DNA of 64,000 nt, from assembly GCA_001247695.2 (NCBI GenBank), contig LGRX02027617.1, positions 1-64,000 on the forward strand, read 5' to 3'. The DNA is from Cymbomonas tetramitiformis (taxonomy: Eukaryota > Chlorophyta > Pyramimonadophyceae > Pyramimonadales > Pyramimonadaceae). Position 1 is the first letter of the stretch; each line of letters opens with the position of its first letter. The position numbers were made by a program, and so were the translations under genes. Below, piece by piece: positions 43,101 through 55,593 of this stretch. The notes under the pieces were generated by a model, which ran no database searches, was not told where the DNA came from, and saw nothing but the letters and a program-made list of their open reading frames with translations.

Positions 43101-44592
43101 CTAGCTTCAAAAGCAGCGGATGAGGGTAACATCCCAACAATTTCACGTGGCCCTCGCGCCTGCTATCATGAGGACGTCATATACGTTGCTTCGTCCAAAC
43201 CGGACACCAAAAGTTGAACAAATCAGATTGGCTTCGTGAATTCGCACGAGAAAGATTTGCGGTGTAAAAATTTTGTACAGAATCTCAGGTCAAATAATTT
43301 TCCGGGATCTCTCATTCCAAAAGGGGCCTCAGAGAGAGAGAGAGATAGCGCGCGAGAGAGATACCTCGTTGTAAATTTCAAGGTAAGAGCAGCGCACTTG
43401 CACTTCTCTGTCCTCACGAAGGTCGATTTCATGGAAAAGGTAGTGGATAGCGCGCGGGATAATGCCTCGCTGCTCATATCGGTTCGTGTCGCCCGCTATG
43501 GTGTACGTCTTACCAGCTCCAGTCTGGCAGGAAACGACCTCCAGTAGTGAGTAGCTAGTGGCCGTTGAGCGTACAACTAACCGGTCGACAGGTTGAAAGT
43601 CACGCGAGAAACGCGGGAGCGCTTGAACTCGAGTTCCAGCGCGCTTAAAATGCATTTTGTCTTATTTCACAAATGTTGTATTGTTTCTTTCATAGAATTT
43701 CATAGACAATTTATGATTTGGGGACTCAAAAAGTCATGCGCGTGCTGAGCACGTAAGTTTCCGGCGACAGGCGTCAACTCCGACCGCCTCCATTAACAAC
43801 ACAGGGCGGCCGGGAACTCGCGGCGATAACGCGCGGGGCTGGAATATCTTAAAGAAAGCTTGAACGAAGTTGAATTTGTTTGTTCAAGCGTATGCAAACA
43901 CAAATGAACCATGCACGGGATGTCACCTGGCCATATGTAAAGACGGTCCCGTTGTACCCTGTGAGTACATTATCGCACACTTCTTGTGCGCACTGAGTAA
44001 ACACGCCTTCTTGACTGGTAGTTTGCAATATCGACTCGAACTGAAAGCCGGAAAACGCGCCCCCGACATCGTTAAAGAAGCCCCAAAATTGACTGTACAG
44101 GCCAGACCCTTACACGAATTCCTTGAAGAATGGCGCGAGGGTCGCAAAATTCAAAGGTCTATAAAATGTTTGTGGGTTCTCAAGATGGGTCTCGAATCGG
44201 TTGAAAACACGAAACAGAGTTTGAGACAGAAAGCTACTTGACTACCGAAGAGAATTCTAAGGCAACTTTTCCAAGTCAGAAAGTCAAGGGCTTTGGGTGC
44301 AACCTTGAATGTCAAATTTTCTTGCTGATTATTCACAGGACCTGCTTCCTCCTTTTTCTTAAGGTCTACTAAGACAGTTCTGCGGTCGGGTGCGATCCTG
44401 ATTGACAGCAAGGTAACAGCAACACGTCAAGTGATGCAAAAATAAAAAGGCTGAACAACGATGCGCTGATGAGGCTGGGAGAGCAAAACTGAAATTCGAT
44501 GACAGCGTGAGAAAGTTCACAGACCTGAGAGACTCAGTGGCCAATGATGTAGGCCGAGAACGAATGTAAACTTTCACCGCACTCTTACCCAT
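37191..44592 (-). CDS. KIF9: Kinesin-9 motor protein, KIF9/KLP1-like
   Basis: Thirteen exons were placed with matching phases: 44592-44525, 44397-44304, 44040-43927, 43523-43365, 43058-42981, 42675-42481, 40764-40490, 40154-39923, 39740-39648, 39387-39267, 38616-38318, 37934-37605, 37247-37191. The start is MGKSAVKVYIRSRPT. Motor motifs: P-loop GQTGAGKTYT (split by an intron after GQ), switch I NKSSSRSHCIF, switch II VDLAGSER, and FINKSLTFLEQ. After the motor, VINERNDPTLLLRKYERQI and LKQELAMRDTL are typical of kinesin-9. Coiled coils and ENFNVWFAG follow near the C-terminus. KIF9/KLP1 acts in the central-pair apparatus of motile cilia. No frameshift or stop is seen. The 3' end is unresolved. 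Confidence 0.93.
38739..39003. repeat. 26-bp minisatellite in a KIF9 intron, about 10 copies
   Basis: The unit GGTCCGTTGCATGCATCGAC plus GATCCC repeats almost perfectly between exons 10 and 11. It contains the palindrome TGCATGCA. Because 26 is not a multiple of three, the array opens all six frames in turn, creating spurious ORFs. Confidence 0.95.
41889..41962. repeat. 37-bp tandem duplication in a KIF9 intron
   Basis: Two perfect copies starting GACACGGGGTGGGGTCCCC lie in the long intron between exons 6 and 7. Confidence 0.9.
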
Positions 44593-45441
44593 CGTGCAGT
44601 AAGTTCAGTCTATTCAAAAAGTGTCTCTGAGCTTGTGCAGGGACTCTCACCACAGTTCACCTTAAGTTCAAATCGAACTGTGTGTGGTTTAACGAGTGGA
44701 TATGTGCTGACAACACTAGATGTTTCTGTAGCAGCACGAAATACACAAGCTGGTGAATATATTTTCTCAATGCAAATGGCAAGTGCAGAATCGGGGTCTA
44801 GAATTCAGCGGACAGCTAGACCTAGAGTTCTTGCTCTAAATGGAAATCCACACATGAACGGACGAAACAGTTATGGAACCTCACTTTTCACGGTCATGTA
44901 GGGAAAGTACCATATTTAATACATTAGACATTTTTACAGCACAGTACGATTTATAGCCATTTAGATCTACTGAATTCGTTCGCTCCATTCAATTATTGAG
45001 CCGCGGGGTCCTTTCTGATCTACTCGAACTGTCATGTCATGTCATGTCAAGTCAGAGCCTCCGGCCGCGGGAGCGATTTTCCCCGGTTTCGGTCGATTAA
45101 AAAAACCCCGGCCCAGAGTAGGCAGTAGGGCCGGGAAATTAATATACGCATACGCCGTTACGCCCAAAGGGCGTGGTTTTTTTTCCCTTTTTTTTCTTAT
45201 AAAAGAAATCTGGGGTCGACCGGAGGTTACTAGCCTTATTAAAAGCGGAGTCCAGGGGGTTGTCGCTGTTGAAGGTCTCCGGGTCTGTTGGAGCCACACT
45301 CAAGGGCTGCTAGCGATACGACGGGATTGGAGACGACACGCCGCTAGTGGAGCACCCAACACCTAAGAGGTCAATACTCATACTGGTTGCGTGGAGGGTT
45401 GTCATACGTGGTTGGAACACGGGTTCGTACAAAAAAATTTG
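44593..45441. other. Spacer between kinesin start and the hAT element
   Basis: Upstream region of the kinesin gene. It contains TCATG repeats at about 45030 and one unit of a repeat (GCGTGGAGGGTTGTC...GTACAAAAAAATT) at 45391-45440 whose second unit lies beyond the hAT element at 60213. No gene seen. Confidence 0.5.
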
Positions 45442-47814
45442 CAAGGGCCGGTACCGGAGTTTTTTTTCGCCATCGATAACTTTGAGTAACTGTTAAAAAT
45501 ATATCGATCGATATGCTAACTGGAAAACTGATAATTTTTTCTATCGATCGATATGAGTAACTTAGTAAATTGTTATCGATCGATACGAGTAACACTGTAA
45601 AGTGTTATCGATCAATAGTTACAGAATTTTGTTATCAATAACCGATTTTGATACTGATAACTGCCAAAAAACAGGTTGCGATATATCGATATCTCTGAGT
45701 AAAGGTACAGGGCTGATTTGTGTAACCGCTGTGTCAATGCAGGGCTTGAAAATAGGTCACTGCAAGCACAAGCAGGTTGCAAGCACAACAGGTTGAAAGC
45801 ACAACAGGTTCAAGGAGTATCTCACATACTATAATTACTTGGTATTAATTGAGGCCATCATAGAGTGCTCAAGTGTTCCCTCACTCACTCTCTTTCTGAG
45901 TGCATTTGACCACACGCACTGAATATGCGTTCTACCCCACCTGTACTTGCAGGGGATGCTAAAAACTGCCTAGACATTCTAAACACGATGTTGGGAAGTT
46001 TATGTTTCCTATCTACCTACCACTGAACAGGATCTTCACTTATCCTAGCTGGGGTCATTGCCGAGTACAACGTCGTGAACCGCACAGTCAGCCTCCTCAG
46101 CACCAGTCTCAGGCTCTACCGCCTCGACCACCGCTACCTCTTCCGCATCATCCGATTCCTCGAGGAAGGAAACGAGCTGTTTTTTTGGCTCGGCTTTGGG
46201 GACAACAACCTGTTTGCTGAGTGTTGACGGTCTTCTCGCGCGAAGGCTTCCAGTCTTGGGTGTAAGCCGCCTTGGACCACTCGATCACGCGTTCCTTCGT
46301 CAACTTACCGTTGTCCCAATGGTCCAAGTGCATGAAGGAAGGCGCTTTGTACCGAGGGTCGAGGAACGTGCTCACGCTAAAATCCTCCAGCTTGGAGAGC
46401 ATCATCTCATTGTAGTACCTTAACATTAAATAAAACTCCGTCAACAAAAATATGATGAAGTATGTATGAGTGGGGTGGACACCCACAACTGGATAACCAC
46501 GTGACCCACCTTCTTTTCGATCGTCAGAATGCCGTTATCGGGCGTCCTGAACGTCGGCGTTCAGCACAGAAACGACGGCTCCGTTACACTTGAGCGATCG
46601 AGAGGGGTTGAGCTTGGAAATCAGCCCACCAATCACCGGCAAAACTGAAGAAACCGTCACGGTTTTGGTAATCTGCAACGGGTCAATTGCAGCAGCGTAC
46701 TGAGAGACGCACGTAAGTGCCGTCTCTCGGACGACATCCCACTCACAACCAACCAGCTTTGTGATCGCCGTACTTGCTGCCGTCCGGGTTATCGACAACA
46801 GTGGGGGCTTTCTTCGGTTGTTCGACATCGTAGAATTGGACACCTTCCTGAAAGGGAGTGGAGGTAAATACGACAGCTTAGATAGATATTCGGTTCGCAA
46901 CTCCAAACCCTAAATACAGGCAGGTATGCGTCCACTTGATTCATTCAGGTCGGGATACCATACCTGATTTTGTAAGTACCACTCGGCCATAATAAATGCG
47001 CCTTTCCACCCACCCCGAGTAGCATTGTCTTGAGGAGGGGAGGTGGAAGTCAGCCCGTATATTTCTTGACAATCGTGAAGTACATGACGGCCGATCACGG
47101 AATGGTTGAAGTGGGTAGTCATGCCACGCAGCTTCTTGAACACTTTGGCAACACCGGGGCTCTCCAGATACTTAATGACGGCCAAGGCGATGGTGTGACA
47201 GTTGCACTCGTGGCCGTCAAAGCATTTCCAGCCACACACGATGTTGTTGGCGGAATCAGAAGTGGTGGCGTGGCTGAAGTCAGCCACAGTATCAACGGGG
47301 CTATCGCCTTCGATGAAGGCGCCGAGGCCCATGAGGGCACAAGCTCGTTTCGTGGCCAGAAGTAGCTCGTCGGCAGTGTGCCGTACGTCACTGAAGGCAG
47401 GGCATGGCCCCGAGCAATTTCTCTTTGTACTCGCCATCAAAAGTCAACCAGTGAATGAGAATGCCAAAGATAGCGATGCCTCCTTCAGACCAGATATCGC
47501 CGGCAATGCAGGGAAGTATTCCGCCCTCAGACAGTAGTTCCCTGGCGGCAGTTGTTACCAAGCCTCGGCCTTCCACGGATAGAGCCAGAACGTTCTGAGT
47601 CACTAGCTTGTGACATGGGTGGCTACTATCCGGGCCACTAGTCCTTGCCCAAGGACTAGGCGGAAATGCACATTACGGCCGGATTAATGGTCCTTAGACC
47701 CAACACCATGCTTCAAAAAATCCTTTGGGACACAACCTAAGTGCCTATCTTTGTGGGAAGTTGAATTTCAAAGTTTGGGTACCCGTAATCTAGCCGCGGT
47801 TTAGGGCTATGTCC

Positions 47815-48252
47815 TATGTTGGCAGATACGCAATACGCGTAAAAGTTCGAGACCCCAAAATACGTAAATTACGCGTAAATTACGTAGGCTATATGCCCCT
47901 CAGTGTTAAGGGCTCAATTGTACGTTTGACGCCCGTATGACACAGCCGCAGCCTCAGATTGCCAGACACGCTTGACACGACTTGATGTGACACTTCGTGA
48001 ATTTTCTCACATCACACATTGACATCTCACCGACATGTGTCATTCCGATTGTGCGGCTGAACGCCTAACCGACCTTCTCGTCACGAAACCCTAAATAAAT
48101 AATGAAACACAAGGTCACATTGCCTCACGGGGAGGGGGGGGATCCTCCACAAGTCTCTTGTGCTAATACGCAATACGCGTAAAAGTTCGAGACCCCAAAA
48201 TACGTAAATTACGCGTAAATGTTGGCAGAAAAAGTGCGTATCTGCCAACATA
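47815..48252. mobile_element. MITE E with 18-bp perfect inverted ends, nested in A
   Basis: TATGTTGGCAGATACGCA at 47815 is exactly inverted at the end, 48252. Ten-base flanks GGCTATGTCC and GGCTATGTCA match at nine positions. The inside has two direct copies of about 55 bp (AATACGCAATACGCGTAAAAG..., at 47828 and 48166). A 9-10 bp duplication would fit a Mutator-like origin. 438 bp, non-coding. Confidence 0.8.
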
Positions 48253-48316
48253 GGCTATGTCATGCTCTAAATTTAATTCATTTGGCTAGTCCTTGGGGAA
48301 GGACTAGTGGCGGCAT

Positions 48317-50497
48317 GGCCCCTAATGGGGTAGCACTTCAAATTTGTCGCACCGGGTATTTTATTTGTCGTGTCGCAAGACAGATTGGAATTATACCGTG
48401 CGACAGAAATGAGCCGGGGGCTCATATCTGTCGCAGGTGCGACAATCATGAGTACCACGCTCATTTCTGTCGTGAAAATTCACAGAAAATTTCCGAAAAT
48501 GAAATTAAGCTAGGGGGAACACAAACGAATAGTACCGCGAATATGACTTGAAAAACAAAATTACTGAACGAGTAGTACCGCGAATATTACATAAAACACA
48601 GGTGTATTATACGATCACTTGGGGACATTCATATAGCACGGAGCATACATGAGTAGCAAGCAAGCAAGCATTTCAGATGGATAAAGATACTAAGAGAAAA
48701 ACCGATTACTCTCTTAAAAAATATTAGCATAAATACTTATTACTACTAGGCTGCTAGTTTCTAATACAAGGATTCAACTACCCGAGGGCGATATGAAAAT
48801 CTAAACTAGGAAACTAGAGCACAGCGCACGTTCCAAAATCTTCAGAACCAAAACGTTTCCTGCAGCACACGAACAGCGAATCAGTCAGGACGTTGGGGAT
48901 CGAACCCAATACCGACAGCCAACTGCTGTCCGCATTTCACCCTCGGGTGGGCGTCTACGTACAAAATAGACGTTTTGAAAACAGCAGCGGAACAGTGGGT
49001 GGAAAATCTAAAATTCTGAACATCAATAATCGGCGAAACCTAAACAGAGCTGGAAGTCACAGGATGCCGCGAGCACTCTGCTGGCGGCATAAAAGGATGC
49101 TCGGCGTAAAAAACAAAACCTGCAAAAAACGAAACGCTGGTTAGTAAAGACGTTGGGAATCGAACCCAACCCGTCGGAGAATCCCGCCGGTCTCCAAGCA
49201 CCCCTTCAGCTTAGTAGGGCCAGAGGGAAAGATGCCGCCAGGAACGTTGCTGGCGGCTTCAGAAAAGGCACAGCATGAATTATACACTATGGCCGTTGCT
49301 GGCGCCTTCAGAAAAGGCACAGCATAAACCTGCAAAAAAACAGAGCGCTGCTCAGGAAGGAAGAATTCCTGTTGAAAATTGAACTCAAACCGTCAGGCGG
49401 GATGCAAAGACGCCCGACGGCCTCCAATCATCCATGTATCGCAGGATGGGCTGCTGGTGGGATGCGGCTCATGTGAGAACATCGCAGGAACGCCCCCCCG
49501 CCGGGTTCCACGCATGCACACGAAAACATGGTCGATATGAAATATCGCTAAAGAAAAGTAGCGCGCAAAAATCATTAATCAAACAAAAACACAAGCCGCG
49601 CGCTGAGACAGCGAGCAGGTAGGCGCAAGATAAGAGCTTGGAGAAAAATGAAAACGTTGCCGACCAGGATCATACCATATCCACTTTTGTCCGGGGCGCG
49701 CCGCCGATAGGAGTGGTGAGATGATCTTGAATGACGAGATGCGTAAATAATTGTAAATTCCGCATATCTTCGGTGTAAAATATGGAATTGTTACCCGTGT
49801 CTCTCGTTGTCGGTTACGACCGAACGGTCGAAACAATCCGGGGTAGGACTGCTGAGATCGGTAAACCTGTTATTAGAGCAGTTTTGCGACAAATTCATAA
49901 TTGTAAATTCCGCATATCTTCGGGGTAAAATATGGAATTGTTACCCGTATCTCTCGTTGTCGGTTACGACCGAACGGTCGAAACAATCCAAGGTAGGACT
50001 GCTGAGATGCTATCGTATCATGATTGGTCGGTATAACGCGAGCGCTCGACACATTCATGGTAGGACTGCTGGCATGGATGGAAAACAGTATATATATCTT
50101 CGTGGTATAATTTTGAATTGTTAAACGTTTCTCTCGTTGTCGGTTACGACCGAACGGTCGAAACAATCCGGGGTAGGACTGCTGAGATGCTATCGTATCA
50201 TGATTGGCCGGTAAAGCGCGAGCGCTCGACACAATCCGGGGTAGGACTGCTGACATGGGCAGAAAATTTTCGAAAAATTTCCAACGGCATAATTTTTGAG
50301 GGACAGCTCCTGCGGTGTGGCCTGTTGATGTCACTTTTTTCCAGGAAACCTGTTTCGCTCCTTTAAGGGAAACGAAATGAAAAACAGCATATTTCTGAAA
50401 AAGCTGCGAAGCGTCGTTAATATAAACGAATCTTTTGCGACACGACAAATAAAATACCCCGTGCGACACAAATGAGGGGCTACCCCCTAATGGCCCC
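48317..50497. mobile_element. Second insertion F inside element A, about 60-bp inverted ends
   Basis: The block GTCGCACCGGGTATTTTATTTG continuing to 48380 is repeated in inverse at 50431-50468. Outside it, CCCCTAATGGGG-like sequence is found at both ends. I could not fix the target duplication. The inside holds tandem repeats and three B-box-like GGTTCGATYCC segments (minus strand, about 48900 and 49160, weaker near 49390) that look like broken tRNA-derived sequence. No protein is recognised. Confidence 0.65.
49746..50255. repeat. 150-bp tandem repeat in element F
   Basis: The segment with GTCGGTTACGACCGAACGG, a perfect palindrome core around CGGTTACGACCG-like bases, followed by GGTAGGACTGCTGAGAT, occurs at about 49810, 49960 and 50140. 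Shorter pieces lie near 50055 and 50238. The minus-strand open frame of 220 codons over it merely reads these repeats. Confidence 0.85.
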
Positions 50498-52081
50498 TTA
50501 GATGGATAGGGGGTGATGTACCACCACCCACACATCAGATTTATGACCCAATGTAAAGGTGCATAACCGTAAATGGCGTATAATGACGATATATTATGCT
50601 CTCAGCGCATGGTAAACACCATCACTAAGACGAAAATGCTGAATTATGACATTTTTCGACCCAAAATTCGAGCAAAATATTCAATAACACGCACCCTAAT
50701 GGTTGGAAAATTCCCCCAAAAATACCGAGGTATAGTTTGAAGTCATATTTATGCATCACTATGCTCACTATTTGTAATATGTCCCATAGACCACATGATA
50801 TGGGCCATGCAAAGCTGCAATTTGGGCAATGTGGCCCCATACTTAAGCAGTTCCAGCTGATATAAATATGACAAGTACCACCAAGTAGTAGCCATATAGC
50901 GACCAATGGCATAACCCCAACTCGCCGCCACGCCCACCTATCATTGTATAGGCTATACTTGTGCAATATTACCACTTGCGGCACCTATCTAGGACCTAGA
51001 GCTCTCCCAAAAAAAATCATGAAAATCAGGTACTGAAATCAGCTTGGCGATTTGAATGGATTTCATGGAAATAGTAGGGTGCATGCCACATGGGCGTCCA
51101 CCGACAACAACATGCGCCATCCCGTGGCCAATGGGACATTAAGGGACTTAGTTTAGGTCACATTGATGACACAAACCGAGTCATAGGGTCACTGGCATTG
51201 GCTAGGTCGTCCCCAAAAAATCGACGGCGCTAGTCCTTCCTCAAGGACTAGTTTTCAATTTAGTCCTTGGGGAAGGACTGTCGGATAGTAGCCATGGGGG
51301 CGCATAACCACCCTGAAAATTATAGCCAAAGACGTCACGGAACTCTTGATCTTCGCAGGTGGAGAAAGCCCATTTACGACGAACGATCCAAAGAGAAATC
51401 TGCAACCAACGTCAGTAAACCGAGAAGTCAGAGTGCAGAAGTGAGTACCCCGGTCCTAACAGTCAAGTAAACAAGCTACATTCAAAACAACGAACGAAGC
51501 ATGTGCCAACATTCAATAATACTCAGCGAGGGACTCACCAGCTTGTGCAGGGCATCGCGTCGCTCGGCGGGAACTGGAGGCAACATGGCAGCGGTGATTT
51601 CACTTTGTTGCGACTCACGGTTAGCCCCTAAACGGCGGGCGGAATTTTCGGTATTTGAAAATTGCTCGTTTCTCGCGATAACTACGTGAATTCTTGCCTG
51701 AATGCATTTTTGAAAATAGTGTCGGAAAGGTCCGTCGTTCAAGGCGGGTTGCATGATGGCGTTCAAATTGGATGACCCGGAACATCAACGACGTGAATTT
51801 CAACGAAACCTTTAATGAACTCGCGTGTTGTTTTGACAGTTGAAGCCCTAATTCTGACCCTAGATCGCAAGTAACAATCTCACCAAGTACGATACATGTT
51901 GTTAGGGCTACTTGTTACCGTTAGGGTGATGTAACACTAGTTTATGACTGCCCTACGCGTGACGCGTTATTTTGTAGTTGAAATCGAGTACGTATCGGTA
52001 AATACTTCGAGCATGGAAATAATTTAGCTGCGATCGAGTAAACGGTTGCATGTGGCTGATTGAGAGCGTTTCAGAACTGTC

Positions 52082-52328
52082 TACCGGAATATCCTAGTTC
52101 ACTAGATATCAGAGGGTCCCGAACTGTGTGCATAAACTCTCTCACAAGATAAATAAACCCTAAGCTAGATATACCCGGAACGGTCTCGCAACGGTCTCGG
52201 AAACTAGCCTACCTGTGACACAGCGTGTGTCACAGCACGAACCTATAGATCAGTCAGCAGTCCAGTGTTGGTCCTAGGGGTCTGTCATAGGGGCCTGCCT
52301 GTCAGGGCTGCCTATACAGATTCCAGCA
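52082..52328 (-). repeat. 3' LTR of element 2
   Basis: Differs from its partner by two substitutions and a 2-base indel by eye. It is preceded on the minus strand by the hairpin CCACCCACAGTGTTGGGGTGG. Confidence 0.92.
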
Positions 52329-53086
52329 CACCACCCCAACACTGTGGGTGGTGACTGGCTAGGAGAGTCAGAATGTTAAACCTCTAGGGCAGAAGCCAGG
52401 GTGACAAGTCCTAACTGCTAATCCAACTGTGCCATTCTGATACACAAATTGGAAACCTCTAGCTAGTACAAGAGCAAAAGCATACAGGCAATTGAGTGTC
52501 CTGCTAAACTACTGAAAAAGTCTGCACCAGCAAGTCAGATTGAAGAATATAAAGGTGTCAAAGTAAAACCAGATTGAAGACCGTGTTGAGGTCAAAGTAG
52601 ATCTCAGTACACCACCAAGTGGTGTACTGCCAGAACCAGTAACATAACTACTCGGGGTCAAAGGTCAGAGGAGCACCTTCACCACATCGATCACCGTCGT
52701 AGTAGCCCGCAGTAGCACGGCGGAGCAATACGGGGCGGCCAAAGTGTAAGGTGTCGATCACTGAAAAATCATTCGCCAGAGAATTTGACGGAGTCGGTGT
52801 TGCTGATTCGTCGATCACGGGAGGCTGCACCGCACCGGGGTGCTGCCAAGTACTGCCCGACGGTGGGGCCTCGTCATCTGAAGACGATGCCGGCGACAGC
52901 GGAGGACCGTCCTCAAATAACATGGCAGGCGGCTGCGGTCCGGGATGCCATGGCACCGGAGCCATATAGAGGCCCTGCCGCCTCTGTACCCGCCGGTGGA
53001 GACGAGGCGAAATAGCACACGGCACCGTTACAAGCGGTGCCTCCTCATCTGACACCCGCAGAAGGTCAGCCTCGTTGGCCACCGTC

Positions 53087-54362
53087 AGAGTGGAGACTTA
53101 CGGCTTACGGTGAATACGGTTACGGCGAGGCAAAATCACCGTATTGCGAATATACGGCGTATTTACGGCGTAACGCAGGATATTACGGCGGTTTACGGTG
53201 ATAGGACGCGAGAGAAAAGGTGAAAAATCCGAGCGAAGAACTGAAAACAGGGGGGACGCAGAGAAGAGAAAGGCGCGGAGGCCTGGAGGCGGTGAGATGT
53301 AATAATGCGGTGAGATGTAATAACGAGGTGAGATGTAATAACCAAGAGAGAAGGGAAAAGAGAAAGGGGAAAAAAGAATTATTCCAGACAGATTTCATTA
53401 TTGACAGCAGAAATTATTATTCAAGACAGATAACATTCTTCACAGCAGATAACATTATCCCAAACAGATAACATTCTTCACAACATATATTATTAATCAT
53501 TGTCCTTCGCTGCTTCCTCCTCATCGGAGGTATTCTCCTCTGAGTTAATGTCAGCATCCCATAGGATAACCGGCTCCTTATACTCTACATTTTCTAACTT
53601 GTCAAGCACTTGCAAGGTATGATGGACATAAATCTCACGCTCATGGGTAAAATGCTTCATCCTATTGCGCTTCTTGGACTTAATGTAATCCGCCTCGTTG
53701 TTGATACGTCCGCACGAGCTGGAGCATGCAACTTGAGACAGAACCCTGATAGCAAACCTCTGCAGGTCTGGGGTCATACTTCCCCAAGCCAGCCACCACT
53801 TGTATCCTGGAAGTATTTTTGCTTGCACGAGACAATGCTCGTCTGCGAAACAACCCTCTGCCATACGAAACCGGATCCACTGGTCCATCACTCGTGCGCT
53901 TTCTTCTGAACTGAGAGTTGACTTTTTGACACTGTTGCGAAAGCCGGTCATCACTTCGTGGTTTGCTTCTTGACCATAGTCACTATCCCAATACTCAGGA
54001 TCCACACAAAAGCCGGCGGAGTAGTGTGAGTCAGAATGTACAAACGCCCAGCGCTGCTCAGCCAGCAACTTAAGAGAAGTCCTACGTACTGCAGTGAGCC
54101 CAGGTATGGTGTCAAAAGCAGTCACCAGAGTGAAAAACTTATAGTAAACTTTGCCCACGCAAGGTGTGTCCCCATCTGCCAAACGAAGAAACATAAAAAT
54201 ATGCCTCAAAAAGTGAAACGAACGAAGGCGGATGACAGATTTGAGAAAATACGGTATGACTTACCGTATTTACGCAAATTTGGCTCAGGGGGAAAATACG
54301 AGCTCCTCGACAGTGCACTACGGCGTATTTACGCCGTATTTACGCCGTAAGTCTCCACTCTG
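53087..54362 (-). mobile_element. Small hAT element (hAT-2), internally deleted
   Basis: CAGAGTGGAGACTTACGGC begins at 53087 and is exactly inverted at the end, 54362. The 8-bp duplication GCCACCGT is perfect (53079-53086, 54363-54370). Subterminal TACGGCG repeats lie at both ends. It carries only the C-terminal part of a transposase. Confidence 0.95.
53493..54209 (-). CDS. hAT transposase C-terminal fragment with dimerisation domain
   Basis: 238 codons. RWAFVHSDSHYSAGFCVDPEYW is the stretch preceding the dimerisation domain in many hAT proteins. WWLAWGSMTPDLQRFAIRVL, then SSSCGRINNEADYIKSKKRN, is the hAT dimerisation motif. An acidic tail ends at 53493. The BED finger and the catalytic N-terminal half are missing, so it cannot transpose alone. 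The frame is clean, which suggests a recent insertion. It could also dimerise with, and so interfere with, a full transposase. Confidence 0.85.
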   Translation of the reverse strand: MRHIFMFLRLADGDTPCVGKVYYKFFTLVTAFDTIPGLTAVRRTSLKLLAEQRWAFVHSDSHYSAGFCVDPEYWDSDYGQEANHEVMTGFRNSVKKSTLSSEESARVMDQWIRFRMAEGCFADEHCLVQAKILPGYKWWLAWGSMTPDLQRFAIRVLSQVACSSSCGRINNEADYIKSKKRNRMKHFTHEREIYVHHTLQVLDKLENVEYKEPVILWDADINSEENTSDEEEAAKDND

Positions 54363-55593
54363 GCCACCGTGAAGGTGGCAGCCCCCACTCCCATGACTGA
54401 AATCAAGAGAAGGAAGGAAAGAAGGAAGGGCATCCCCCACAAGCCCGCGTGGGCGGGGAAGCCCCACGGAGGCTTTCCGCAGCCGTGGCTACGGGGAGCA
54501 CCGTCATGCCAATCTCCCAGAGCACCACCAGAGTGAGGTGCTTGGGCTGCGGGCGTTGACGAATGATTCGCCGAAACCGTCGATCGAAGCCCGCGGCTTC
54601 ACGACGAAGCTGTCGTCGGCGAGGTCCTCGTAATCGTCCGTGTCGTAACCCGTGAGATCAACCTGTCCGATGGCGGCATCACGGTCTGAACGAACCCAGC
54701 GAACTCGCCGTCCGCGTCCGCCGTGGTGGTTACCCGCGCCGATTGCAGTGGCGCGGGCTTCACATCCTTTCCCTGCGAGACAGGCATAGCAGGGGCCGGC
54801 ACGGCGGATGCCGATGCCGCCGCACCACCTGCCGGAACCTGCTCCTCCGGTGTGGCCACCGCTGCGGCGGGTCCGCACACCAGAGCCGAAGCTTCCTGCC
54901 CGATGCCGGCAGTAGGCGGGAAAGATGCGTGAGTGTAATGTACCTGCGGGTTGGCCGCGGAGTGAACCTCCGCGGCAAGATCGTCGAGCCGGCGGAGAAT
55001 GTTGTCTCCCTCGGAAGCCGGCTGCCGCCCCACGGTCGAAGCCGTAGGCGGACACGTCGATGCCGCCGACCGCTCCCGCACAAAGCACCGCGGGCGGCCC
55101 GTACGCGGCTGCCGCACGCGCGAAGGACTCCGCCCCGTCATCCGCTGCCTGCTGGGTCAATGCACACATGGCGAGAGCACCCCCTCTGCGTCCTCCTCGT
55201 CGATGGGAACGCAAAATGCCGCGGCAGAGGTGGGCGGGTGTTGGCGCCCGCCCAACGGGCAGTCGCGGTAAAAGTGATACGCCTCACCGTTTCCTGCCTT
55301 CTTGCACCTACCGCAGAACGGTTTCGCTCGTTGATCGTCGCGGTCGAATCCCACCGGTGGGGCCTTGTGGGTCCCCACACGGAATCCTCGCGGCTGCTGC
55401 CCCCGCTGCTGCTGCCCCCGCTGCTGCACCCGCTCCCGCTGTTGACGCACAACCGGAGCGGCCTCACCGTGTTGCCGCTGCACGAGCTCCTTGAGCTCCG
55501 TGATCTTCTGCAGCAGTGCGTCGTACTCGCTGCTAGACAGGTGCGCGGAGATGCCGTCCGCGCCAGAAGCCGCCTTCCCCCCGCCCGTCTGTG

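Larger units (their letters stand above)
47623..51291. mobile_element. GCTACT-family DNA element A, inserted in a hAT transposase exon
   Basis: Termini GCTACTATCCG and CGGATAGTAGC are perfect inverted repeats. Eight-base flanks are CATGGGTG (47615-47622) and CATGGGGG (51292-51299). Subterminal stem-loops AGTCCTTGCCCAAGGACT (about 47640) and AGTCCTTGGGGAAGGACT (about 51261) sit next to the ends, as in copies C, D1 and D2. It carries two further insertions (47815-48252 and 48317-50497) and no recognisable transposase. Confidence 0.85.

Noticed and set aside
48880..49440. Class II tRNA genes (Ser/Leu) on the minus strand
   Set aside because: T-arm and a possible long variable arm are visible, but no complete acceptor and anticodon arms can be paired.
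49873..50535. 220-codon minus-strand ORF
   Set aside because: Mostly translates the 150-bp tandem repeat; the peptide repeats itself and has no domain.
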